Shown here piece by piece: positions 8,996-16,362 of a DNA stretch of 28,605 bases. A program made the translations under genes and the position numbers. The DNA comes from BM520 sp964474455 (GTDB lineage: Bacteria > Bacteroidota > Bacteroidia > Bacteroidales > BM520): the NCBI GenBank assembly GCA_964474455.1, contig CAYYSU010000033.1:1-28605 (forward strand). Reading direction: 5' to 3'. Positions within the stretch are counted from its first letter, which is position 1, and each line of letters opens with the position of its first letter. The notes under the pieces were generated by a model that made no database searches, was not told the DNA's origin, and saw only the letters and a program-made list of their open reading frames with translations.

Positions 8996-9028
8996 TTTGT
9001 TGTGGGTAAATAATTTTGTTTAACTTTG
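8996..9028 (+). promoter_or_regulatory. Bacteroidota-type promoter for the ECF sigma gene
   Basis: TTTG (8996-8999), a 21-base spacer and TAACTTTG (9021-9028) match the primary-sigma consensus. The leader to the ATG at 9081 is about 45 bases. The upstream stretch 8940-8995 is AT-rich with A and T runs that could act as an UP-like element. This suggests housekeeping expression rather than autoregulation. Confidence 0.7.
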
Positions 9029-9080
9029 CATACGTAATTGTTAAACAAACATAATTACTCACACTTAAAGAATTAAAGCC

Positions 9081-9587
9081 ATGTCAGAACTTGAATTCAA
9101 TACTAAACTGCTCAGCCTGAAAGATAATCTTCAATATTTTGCAAACTCATTAACATCAAATCGTGAGGAAGCTGAAGATCTTGTTCAGGATACGTTTGTT
9201 AAAGCTATAACAAATAAAGATAAGTTCATGGATAACACAAACCTCAAAGCATGGACTTATACCATAATGAAGAACACCTTTATTAATAACTACAGAAGAA
9301 GTCAGAAAGCCAACACTTTTACTGATTCAACAAACGATCAATACTATATCAATATCCCCAGAAACAACGACGATCAATCACCTGAAGCAAAAATATCTGT
9401 AAAGGAGATAAACAAAGCGATCAACAACCTGGAGGATGTCCACAGGCTTCCTTTTGAAATGCACACTCGCGGTTTTAAATATAAAGAGATTGCGGAAGAA
9501 CTGGATCTTTCAATAGGCACAGTTAAAAGCAGAATCTTTTTTACCCGAAAAAAACTTATGAAAGCACTCGATGACTACAAAAACTAG
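9081..9587 (+). CDS. ECF-type RNA polymerase sigma factor
   Basis: 168 residues with the two ECF domains. Region 2 is at about 17-75 (REEAEDLVQDTFVKAI, then LKAWTYTIMKNTFINNYRR). Region 4 is at about 110-165, with the helix-turn-helix YKEIAEELDLSIGTVKSRIF. The linker is short and polar. No anti-sigma or membrane sensor gene lies beside it, so control is not by the usual sigma/anti-sigma pair next door. The gene has a consensus housekeeping promoter and its own terminator, so it looks monocistronic. Its location behind a CarH/LitR-like regulator recalls the MerR-sigma pairs of photo-oxidative stress and carotenoid loci, but that role is only inference. Confidence 0.92.
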   Translation: MSELEFNTKLLSLKDNLQYFANSLTSNREEAEDLVQDTFVKAITNKDKFMDNTNLKAWTYTIMKNTFINNYRRSQKANTFTDSTNDQYYINIPRNNDDQSPEAKISVKEINKAINNLEDVHRLPFEMHTRGFKYKEIAEELDLSIGTVKSRIFFTRKKLMKALDDYKN

Positions 9588-9638
9588 TCATTAATGATAA
9601 AAAAATAAATTTGGTTTATTTTGTTTTTAATAGTGTAA

Positions 9639-9676
9639 CGGCTGTCTAATAATGGTGTTTAGGCAGCTGTTTTTTT
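9639..9676 (+). terminator. Rho-independent terminator after the ECF sigma gene
   Basis: An 11-bp stem (9639-9649 with 9659-9669, two G-T wobbles), a 9-base loop and seven T residues. It overlaps the last two bases of the convergent EamA gene. Confidence 0.8.
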
Positions 9677-10607
9677 ATGCCTTTCGGCGGGTATGATTTA
9701 GCATATATATAGCAACAAACATCACTAAAACGCTAATCCACTGGACTATATCCAGTCTGTTCCCATTTATCACATAATCGAAAAAGATAACCGAAACAGG
9801 AAAAAGAAGTTCGCAGATAGTAGAGATTAATGCTTTGACATGTCTCAGCCCGTAATAGTAAAGAAAAATCGCACCACTTCCGGTGGTAAGTCCTATTATT
9901 GCAAACAGCCCCCATGTATAGCCGGGTGTTTGACCAAACTGATTCCATTTATTGAACACCGACATATATACAAGCATTATCAATGTTGTAAAGAGATACC
10001 TGTAAAATGTTGCCGTAGTGAATTTAAATTTGTTCAACACTTTTTTGCTAAGCACGGTGGAAGAGCTGAAGGCAAATGCCGCAAGCAAGGCATATCCTGC
10101 CGCCAGAACGGTATTTCCCCCGACATCAAGATTTGGTTTATTGAGGCCAAAAGTCAAAAAATACCCTGCAATAATGGCTATGGAAGCCCACACACCGTAA
10201 TATCGGCTCACCTTCTCTTTAAGAATTATCGAGGCCAGTGCAATACCAAAAACAGGCTGTAACTTTTGTAACAGTGCCACCACAGTAAGGTCACGAAACT
10301 CTACTGTAAAAAGGGCTTTCACGATAAAGAGTGTCCCCAGGGCTCCACCCATGAGTGCCACAAGAAGAAAATTCAGAATATCGGATTTTGAGAATCTACT
10401 CCACTTGGAAAACTCTTTGCGCAGCAACACACTCATCAATAGGAAAGGAAATGCATGGAGTACAAACACCACATAACCTGTGTCCAGATGATGCCCCTCC
10501 GTATTCAGAAGCCGCGGCGTGAACACAACACCATCAAGCCCCCACAGTATAGCGGCAAGACTTATGGCCACGGCACCTATAGTCGTAGTTTTTAACCTTC
10601 TCATCAA
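9675..10607 (-). CDS. EamA/DMT-family transporter (10 transmembrane helices)
   Basis: 310 residues, almost wholly hydrophobic, with about ten predicted transmembrane helices arranged as two EamA repeats (about 10-150 and 165-305). The end of the second repeat shows the typical SALISTICELLFPVSVIFFD-like pattern. The drug/metabolite transporter superfamily exports or exchanges small metabolites such as amino acids and nucleotide derivatives. The substrate cannot be read from sequence. The short positive tail (HTRRKA) would be cytosolic. It lies 29 bases downstream of the esterase gene on the same strand and has its own -7 box, so coexpression is possible but not required. Confidence 0.9.
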   Translation of the reverse strand: MMRRLKTTTIGAVAISLAAILWGLDGVVFTPRLLNTEGHHLDTGYVVFVLHAFPFLLMSVLLRKEFSKWSRFSKSDILNFLLVALMGGALGTLFIVKALFTVEFRDLTVVALLQKLQPVFGIALASIILKEKVSRYYGVWASIAIIAGYFLTFGLNKPNLDVGGNTVLAAGYALLAAFAFSSSTVLSKKVLNKFKFTTATFYRYLFTTLIMLVYMSVFNKWNQFGQTPGYTWGLFAIIGLTTGSGAIFLYYYGLRHVKALISTICELLFPVSVIFFDYVINGNRLDIVQWISVLVMFVAIYMLNHTRRKA

Positions 10608-10618
10608 TCCATTTTGTG

Positions 10619-10626
10619 CAAATGTA
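10619..10626 (-). promoter_or_regulatory. Putative -7 box for the EamA transporter
   Basis: Minus strand TACATTTG, 11 bases before the ATG. A GTTG lies only 16 bases upstream, shorter than the usual spacer, so the match is partial. Confidence 0.4.
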
Positions 10627-10636
10627 GAACAAAATA

Positions 10637-12301
10637 TTAAGGCAACTCCACATTAACAGAAAGATCTACCTGTGCCCCAATATCATTTACAACAACACAG
10701 CTCACATGATGTACCTTTTCATCCCTATACCACAATACCTCTATGGAGTCACCATCAAAGCTTTTAATAAAACCACCCTTTACCGACCAGTTATATATCT
10801 CGGCATCATGTAAAGATTTCACATAATAACGGCACTCTTCATGCCTTGGAGAGACACGCAGATCACCATCGATATAAAGTTTTTTTTCAACCAGCTGTTT
10901 TGCAATAAAATCTCTCGTTTTAAACAGTATAGTAGTAAAGTTCTCATTAAAGTCCATATTCTCGTCAAGATGAGGCATATGGCCCTGTTCGGAAAAGGTT
11001 ATCAACTCTGAATGCCAGTTTTTTTGTTTTGCCACCTCGTGAATAGCCTTACTCCCACACATCTCCGGCATAAGCCAATCGTTTATATTTCCTCCAATAT
11101 TTGCAAATGGCATTCCGCACTCATAGGGAACAATTTCATCACAATCACCATGAAAATGCAACAATAGAACCTCTTCATCATCATTAATTATTTCAGGTCT
11201 ATCTACTGCGCCCCACATATTCACAACACCCCTTACAGTGTAAGATGCCTTTACATCATTACCACTTTCATCCAGCAAACCAAGATCCCTGGATATAAAG
11301 CCTCCTGCAGCTGTTTCTGGGCGTTCATCATCATCCATAAACGCAACGTTCAATGCCATAATAGAACCGGCAGAGCTACCGGCAAGAAAAATATTGTCAG
11401 GATCAAATCCGTACTGCTCATGTCGGGAGGACAAAAACCTCAGCGCAGCTCTAGCATCCTGCAAACCGCGGTATCCGGCACGTTCAACAGATTTTGCCGA
11501 CAAGTGAAAACCCATTCTGTAGTTTATGGAGGCCACCACATAACCCTTTTTTACAAAGTAATGCGCCAAAGCAAGGTATGTAGGTTCAGCCTTATCACCC
11601 ACATAAAATCCACCACCGTGAATCAACACCAGCAAAGGTCTGTTAGTAAGCTTATCATTTTGCGGTCGGTAAATATCCATTTGTAGTGGCAAAAGTTTCA
11701 CACGTAAAGCATCAAAACTTCCTCTGGCAATAATCTCCCAATATTTCATATCCCCACCGGGAAAAGAGACCCAGTAACCCTTAGCATTACCATACTTCAC
11801 ATCAACATCAACAGCTATTTCCGTAAACACATCATTGAGATATCTCCCGGCGAGAAACTCAGTAAACTCTTCTCGATATGGTGAAAGACTCATTTTATAA
11901 TCCCTCTTGCCCCATGGTATAAAACCAAGAATCTTCACACGTTTAAAGACAACAACATTAACACTATCAGAGCTTATTGCTCCCTGAAATTCTATGTCAC
12001 CTTCAAAATCGGGGCACGACAACGTCAGATTACTAGCATCATTAAAATAAATAACAAATTTCTTTTTCAACACAAAACTACTCTTTCGCTGGAGAAAATA
12101 ATTACCAAAAACAGTATCATTTGATTTTTCAGATATCTCAACCATGATATAGTTGTTATTAATACTGCCGGTCATTACACCCTCTTTCAGATTATCAACA
12201 GCAGATACCGGCGTGATATCATTAATTGGGATATCCTGATCACAAGATGAGAAAAGGGAAAAAACCATCACCACCGAAATCAGAAATACTATTTTTTTCA
12301 T
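10637..12301 (-). CDS. Lipoprotein alpha/beta-hydrolase (carboxylesterase-like) with C-terminal PKD-like domain
   Basis: 554 residues. The N-terminus is a lipoprotein signal with the lipobox before Cys20 (FSLFSSC), so it is a membrane lipoprotein. Residues 30-150 form a beta-rich region with no family I recognise. The alpha/beta-hydrolase core spans about 205-470: oxyanion motif HGGGF (228-232), nucleophile Ser310 in AGSSAG, likely acid Asp388 in HGDCDEIVPY, likely base His441 in EQGHMPH. This is the layout of the hormone-sensitive-lipase / BD-FAE esterases. The last 80 residues resemble the PKD-like or Ig-like module of Bacteroidota surface proteins (YNWSVKGGFI, then SIEVLWY). A role in deacetylating polysaccharide or hydrolysing esters at the cell surface is inferred; no glycan genes flank it. 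Confidence 0.85.
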   Translation of the reverse strand: MKKIVFLISVVMVFSLFSSCDQDIPINDITPVSAVDNLKEGVMTGSINNNYIMVEISEKSNDTVFGNYFLQRKSSFVLKKKFVIYFNDASNLTLSCPDFEGDIEFQGAISSDSVNVVVFKRVKILGFIPWGKRDYKMSLSPYREEFTEFLAGRYLNDVFTEIAVDVDVKYGNAKGYWVSFPGGDMKYWEIIARGSFDALRVKLLPLQMDIYRPQNDKLTNRPLLVLIHGGGFYVGDKAEPTYLALAHYFVKKGYVVASINYRMGFHLSAKSVERAGYRGLQDARAALRFLSSRHEQYGFDPDNIFLAGSSAGSIMALNVAFMDDDERPETAAGGFISRDLGLLDESGNDVKASYTVRGVVNMWGAVDRPEIINDDEEVLLLHFHGDCDEIVPYECGMPFANIGGNINDWLMPEMCGSKAIHEVAKQKNWHSELITFSEQGHMPHLDENMDFNENFTTILFKTRDFIAKQLVEKKLYIDGDLRVSPRHEECRYYVKSLHDAEIYNWSVKGGFIKSFDGDSIEVLWYRDEKVHHVSCVVVNDIGAQVDLSVNVELP

Positions 12302-12329
12302 AAAATTGGGCCTGAGATTTTTAGCGTGA

Positions 12330-12337
12330 CAAAACTA
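12330..12337 (-). promoter_or_regulatory. Putative -7 box for the lipoprotein esterase
   Basis: Minus strand TAGTTTTG (TAnnTTTG), 28 bases upstream of the ATG. Only a T-rich stretch lies at the -33 position. Confidence 0.45.
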
Positions 12338-12563
12338 GTATTATTGGGGATGAAATAAAAGCAGCAGTTATTAAATCATTAAAACACACACTATGTAAAG
12401 CTTTACAGGGGAAAAAATTAAGAGCACAAATCATCTACCCTCCCCTACGCAAAAGCTACACAGGATAATAAAAGCCCCTACAATTATAATAAGGTGTTAC
12501 AAGAAGCCGTTACTACGGGACAAACTCGCAATCTTGTAGAAAAAGAACGTTTTTTTGGCTGAA
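12338..12563. other. Divergent intergenic region between the esterase gene and rpsO
   Basis: The full gap is 12302-12647 (346 bases). Apart from the esterase -7 box at its left end and the rpsO promoter at its right end, I see no open frame, tRNA, terminator or convincing long hairpin. The only inverted repeat noted is a 4-bp CCGT/ACGG, which is not significant. Confidence 0.5.
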
Positions 12564-12595
12564 GTTGGTTTTATATAAAAAAAATGCTATTTTTG
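12564..12595 (+). promoter_or_regulatory. Bacteroidota-type promoter for rpsO
   Basis: GTTG (12564-12567), a 20-base spacer and TATTTTTG (12588-12595) give a near-consensus match. The leader before ATG 12648 is about 45 bases and could hold an S15 autoregulatory site, though I cannot identify one. Confidence 0.7.
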
Positions 12596-12647
12596 CAGCC
12601 CCAAATTTTTGGAGTTAGAAGCGAATAAGATATTAAAAAAAAGAGAC

Positions 12648-12917
12648 ATGTACTTAACGCCAGAGACAAGAAAAGAGATATTTAAAGAGCACGGCAAAGG
12701 AGAATTAGATACAGGTTCATCTGAAGGCCAAATTGCACTCTTTACTTATAGAATCAAGCACCTAACAGAGCACCTGAAGAAGAACAAAAAAGATCGTGTT
12801 ACTCAACGTTCCCTGGTACTCATGGTAGGAAAAAGACGCAGCTTACTTGATTACCTGAAAGAAAACGACATTGAACGTTACAGGGAAATCATCAAAAAAT
12901 TAGGCCTCAGGAAGTAA
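12648..12917 (+). CDS. rpsO: 30S ribosomal protein S15
   Basis: 89 residues from ATG 12648, exactly the length of E. coli S15. S15 is a primary binder of 16S rRNA and nucleates the small-subunit platform. Seen: the conserved DTGSSEGQIALFTYRIKHLTEHL helix segment (broken here as DTGSSEGQIA and FTYRIKHLTEHL) and the GKRRSLLDYL and YREIIKKLGLR elements. A longer frame begins at 12609 with TTG, but that region carries leader-like sequence just after the promoter, so ATG is preferred. Followed by a strong hairpin and then pnp, the classic rpsO-pnp order. Confidence 0.97.
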   Translation: MYLTPETRKEIFKEHGKGELDTGSSEGQIALFTYRIKHLTEHLKKNKKDRVTQRSLVLMVGKRRSLLDYLKENDIERYREIIKKLGLRK

Positions 12918-12946
12918 TTCCCGAGTTCTTACCTTATTAAAAAAAC

Positions 12947-12973
12947 AGGCAATTAAACAAATTGCCTTTTTTT
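12947..12973 (+). terminator. Rho-independent terminator or attenuator between rpsO and pnp
   Basis: Perfect 8-bp stem AGGCAATT / AATTGCCT (12947-12954 with 12960-12967), loop AAACA, then a T run to 12973. It sits 45 bases before pnp, so pnp needs readthrough or its own promoter. I see no good TAnnTTTG box between the hairpin and pnp. Confidence 0.8.
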
Positions 12974-13017
12974 GCATTATATAGACTTAGTATTACATAC
13001 TTAATAAAAAATCACGC

Positions 13018-15243
13018 ATGTCAATTAATCCTATTACCAAATCCTTTGACCTTGGTGACGGAAGACAAGTAACTATAGAGACCGGAAAACTTGCAAAGCA
13101 GGCTGATGGTTCTGTTGTAGTAAAGACTGGTAACACCATGTTGCTTGCAACCGTTGTTAGTGCTAAAGAAGCAAGAGAACACGTAGATTTTATGCCTTTA
13201 TCGGTAGACTATCGCGAAAAGTACGCATCAGTAGGACGTTTCCCCGGTGGATTCTTCAAACGCGAAACCAGAGCCTCCGATTATGAGGTTTTAATCTCTC
13301 GTCTGGTGGACCGGGCGTGTCGCCCACTCTTTCCTGATGACTTTCATGCCGAGACACAAGTACTCATAACACTTATGTCCGGAGAACATGACACGCTCCC
13401 CGACGCATATGCAGCCCTGGCAGCATCTGCAGCACTTACCATTTCCGATATCCCTTTCCACGGTCCTATCTCTGAGGTGCGAGTATGCCGTATCAATGAT
13501 GAATTCGTGATTAACCCGGGCAGAGAAGAGATGGAAAAAGCCGACCTCGACCTCATCGTTGCAGCATCAATTGACAACATTATGATGGTGGAAGGTGAAA
13601 TGGAAGAGGTTTCTGAAGAGGTGATGATGGAGGCTATGAAAGTAGCTCACGAAGCTATTAAGATTCAATGTCAGGTGCAGCTCGACTTAGCAGCAGAGGT
13701 TAACAAACCCAAACGCGAGTACTGCCACGAAACAGCGGATGAAGAGCTTGAAAAGGCAATTCACGAATTTGCTTACGATAAATGCTACGAACTTGCTAAA
13801 GAGCAAACTGCTGACAAGCACCTTCGCTACGCAAAAGTAGATGAAGTGAAAGATGCATTCATTGATACACTGCCCGAAGAAGAAGCTGATGAAAAAGCTC
13901 CTCTCATAAGCAGATATTTCCATAAAACACATAAAAAAGCTGTTCGCGACTTCATCCTCAACTCACGCTCTCGTATCGACGGTCGTGACCTGGATGAAAT
14001 CCGTGATATATGGTGTGAGATCGACTACCTGCCATCGGCACATGGCTCTGCAGTATTTACACGCGGAGAAACTCAGTCGCTGACGACAGTTACTCTTGGC
14101 AGCAAGCTCGATCAGCAGGTTATTGACGGTGCCGTTATTGAAAGTAAAGAAAACTTTATTCTGCATTATAATTTCCCTCCATTTTCCGTTGGTGAAGCAA
14201 GACCAATGCGTGCCACCAGCCGCAGGGAAGTAGGCCATGGTAACCTGGCACTACGTGCACTAAAAAAAGTTCTTCCTTCAATAGAAGAAAACCCATATAC
14301 CATACGTGTGGTTTCTGATATCCTGGAATCTAATGGCTCATCGTCGATGGCCACAGTATGTGCAGGAACACTTGCTCTTATGGATTCAGGTGTGAAAATA
14401 AAAAAACCTGTCTCAGGTATTGCCATGGGTCTAATAGCTGATGCAGAGACAGGAAAATATGCCGTTCTTTCGGATATCCTCGGTGATGAAGATCACCTTG
14501 GTGACATGGACTTTAAAGTAACCGGTACCGAAAAAGGCCTTACCGCCTGCCAGATGGATATCAAGGTTGAAGGTCTATCATATGAGGTTCTTACTGAAGC
14601 TCTGGAGCAATCCAAACGCGGAAGAATTCATATCCTTGACAAGATCACCGAAACCATGTCTGAACCTCGTGAAGACTATAAAGACTTTGTGCCTCGCATT
14701 GAGACAATGAAAGTCGGCAAAGAGTTTATCGGTGCTATCATAGGCCCTGGTGGAAAAATTATTCAGGAGATGCAGGCTGATACAAATACCACCATCATGA
14801 TCGAAGAGGTGGGTGACTTTGGCATCATTGACATCTTCTCCCCCGATAAAGATTCTATTGAAGCGGCGAAACAACGCATAAAGAATATCGTTGCTGTTCC
14901 TGAAGTAGATGAAGTATATAATGGTAAGATAAAAAGCATTACTGCCTTTGGAGCATTTGTAGAGATTATCCCCGGAAAAGAAGGATTACTTCACGTATCA
15001 GAGATTGCATGGGAACGCATCGAAGACGTAGAAAGTGTACTTTCTGTTGGCGACATGATTGAGGTAAAACTCATTGAGGTTGACTCCAAAACAGGCAAAC
15101 TACGCCTCTCACGCAAAGCATTACTTGAGAAGCCGGAAGGTTATAAAGAACCCGAACGCAGAAGTGGTGGAGGCAATCGTCGTTCAGGTGGAAACGATAA
15201 TCGTCATGGCGGTGACAGAAACCGAAACTTTAACCGCCGTTAA
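13018..15243 (+). CDS. pnp: Polyribonucleotide nucleotidyltransferase (PNPase)
   Basis: 741 residues. This trimeric 3'-5' exoribonuclease degrades RNA with phosphate to release nucleoside diphosphates, and can run in reverse to add tails. Domain order: first RNase PH fold (about 1-230), helical linker (about 235-310), second RNase PH fold (about 320-550) with the active-site segment SDILGDEDHLGDMDF, KH domain (about 560-620, GPGGKIIQEM) and S1 domain (about 635-705, FGAFVEI and EGLLHVSEIAW). The last 30 residues are a Gly/Arg/Asn-rich basic tail (RRSGGGNRR, HGGDRNRN), an extension seen in some Bacteroidota PNPases that probably adds RNA affinity. Sits between rpsO and rpoD on the same strand. 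Confidence 0.97.
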   Translation: MSINPITKSFDLGDGRQVTIETGKLAKQADGSVVVKTGNTMLLATVVSAKEAREHVDFMPLSVDYREKYASVGRFPGGFFKRETRASDYEVLISRLVDRACRPLFPDDFHAETQVLITLMSGEHDTLPDAYAALAASAALTISDIPFHGPISEVRVCRINDEFVINPGREEMEKADLDLIVAASIDNIMMVEGEMEEVSEEVMMEAMKVAHEAIKIQCQVQLDLAAEVNKPKREYCHETADEELEKAIHEFAYDKCYELAKEQTADKHLRYAKVDEVKDAFIDTLPEEEADEKAPLISRYFHKTHKKAVRDFILNSRSRIDGRDLDEIRDIWCEIDYLPSAHGSAVFTRGETQSLTTVTLGSKLDQQVIDGAVIESKENFILHYNFPPFSVGEARPMRATSRREVGHGNLALRALKKVLPSIEENPYTIRVVSDILESNGSSSMATVCAGTLALMDSGVKIKKPVSGIAMGLIADAETGKYAVLSDILGDEDHLGDMDFKVTGTEKGLTACQMDIKVEGLSYEVLTEALEQSKRGRIHILDKITETMSEPREDYKDFVPRIETMKVGKEFIGAIIGPGGKIIQEMQADTNTTIMIEEVGDFGIIDIFSPDKDSIEAAKQRIKNIVAVPEVDEVYNGKIKSITAFGAFVEIIPGKEGLLHVSEIAWERIEDVESVLSVGDMIEVKLIEVDSKTGKLRLSRKALLEKPEGYKEPERRSGGGNRRSGGNDNRHGGDRNRNFNRR

Positions 15244-15321
15244 TTTGTTGTAACAGAAGCATCTTGTTTTTCGTATAACTTTTTCCCTTGAAGATGGTTA
15301 TACATTAATTAATAATATCGT

Positions 15322-16185
15322 ATGAGGCAACTAAAGATTACTAAGCAGGTAACAAACAGAGAGACGGCATCCCTGGATAAATATCTACAGGAGATTGGCA
15401 AGGTTGAATTGATTACTGCTGAAGAGGAGGTTGCATTAGCACAGAGGATAAAACAGGGTGACAGGATTGCACTGGAAAAACTCACCAAGGCAAACCTGCG
15501 TTTTGTTGTATCAGTGTCGAAACAGTACCAGAATCAAGGACTTAGCCTTCCTGACCTTATCAATGAGGGAAACCTGGGACTTATTAAGGCAGCGCAACGT
15601 TTTGATGAAACAAGAGGATTCAAATTCATATCCTATGCGGTATGGTGGATCCGCCAGTCTATCCTGCAGGCTCTGGCAGAACAATCCAGAATTGTTCGCC
15701 TGCCTCTTAACAAGATCGGCTCAATAAACAAAATCAACAAAGCGTATGCAAAGTTAGAGCAGGATCTGGAACGCCCGCCAAACGCTGACGAAATCGCCGC
15801 TGAACTCGACGTCCCCGTGGAAGAGGTAAAAGAAAGCCTCAAAAATGCCGGAAGGCATGTTTCTATGGATGCACCACTGGTGCAGGACGAAGACAACAAT
15901 CTCTATGATGTGTTGAAATCCGACGACGGCCCAACACCGGAAAAAGAGTTGCTCTACGACTCACTAAAAAAAGAGATCGACAGAGCTGTATCTACGTTAA
16001 CGCCACGTGAGGCAGATGTGATCCGTTTGTACTTCGGTTTGAATCAAACACATCCTATGACCCTGGAAGAGATTGGAGAAAAATTTGACCTTACCCGTGA
16101 AAGGGTACGGCAAATTAAGGAGAAAGCTATCCGACGGCTAAAACATACTTCCAGAAGTAAAATTTTAAAAACCTATTTAGGGTAA
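15322..16185 (+). CDS. rpoD: Primary (housekeeping) sigma factor of Bacteroidota type
   Basis: 287 residues, the short form known from Bacteroides fragilis, without region 1.1 or the non-conserved insert. Regions seen: 1.2 (about 17-45, SLDKYLQEIG), 2 (about 55-120, ANLRFVVSVSKQYQNQGL, LPDLINEGNLGLIKAA, YAVWWIRQSI), 3 (about 130-200) and 4 (about 225-285, LTPREADVIRLYFGL, then LTRERVRQIKEKAIRRL). It directs core polymerase to TTTG / TAnnTTTG promoters, the kind found throughout this window. It lies 78 bases after pnp; no convincing own promoter is visible in that gap (the best is TAACTTTT near 15276). A strong terminator follows. Confidence 0.97.
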   Translation: MRQLKITKQVTNRETASLDKYLQEIGKVELITAEEEVALAQRIKQGDRIALEKLTKANLRFVVSVSKQYQNQGLSLPDLINEGNLGLIKAAQRFDETRGFKFISYAVWWIRQSILQALAEQSRIVRLPLNKIGSINKINKAYAKLEQDLERPPNADEIAAELDVPVEEVKESLKNAGRHVSMDAPLVQDEDNNLYDVLKSDDGPTPEKELLYDSLKKEIDRAVSTLTPREADVIRLYFGLNQTHPMTLEEIGEKFDLTRERVRQIKEKAIRRLKHTSRSKILKTYLG

Positions 16186-16202
16186 TTAAAACATCATTTG
16201 AC

Positions 16203-16234
16203 AACGCCTTCCTATTAACGGGAAGGCGTTTTTT
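16203..16234 (+). terminator. Strong rho-independent terminator after rpoD
   Basis: Perfect 10-bp stem AACGCCTTCC / GGAAGGCGTT (16203-16212 with 16221-16230), loop TATTAACG, then a T tract. It closes the rpsO-pnp-rpoD block. Confidence 0.92.
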
Positions 16235-16265
16235 GTTCAATAGCTATTTTACAACCAATCCAACT

Positions 16266-16296
16266 TTTGAAATATCCAGAAATTTTGTTACTTTTG
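16266..16296 (+). promoter_or_regulatory. Bacteroidota-type promoter for the KamA-family aminomutase
   Basis: TTTG (16266-16269), a 19-base spacer and TACTTTTG (16289-16296): a full consensus match. The leader to ATG 16363 is about 60 bases. Confidence 0.75.
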
Positions 16297-16362
16297 TACT
16301 ACTTTTCGAGGAATAGGTCCTATTTATCTCTTATTCAACAACTTATATATTAATATTACGCT

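Noticed and set aside
15244..15321. TAACTTTT near 15276 as an rpoD promoter
   Set aside because: The last base of the TAnnTTTG box is missing and no TTG lies at 19-21 bases upstream.
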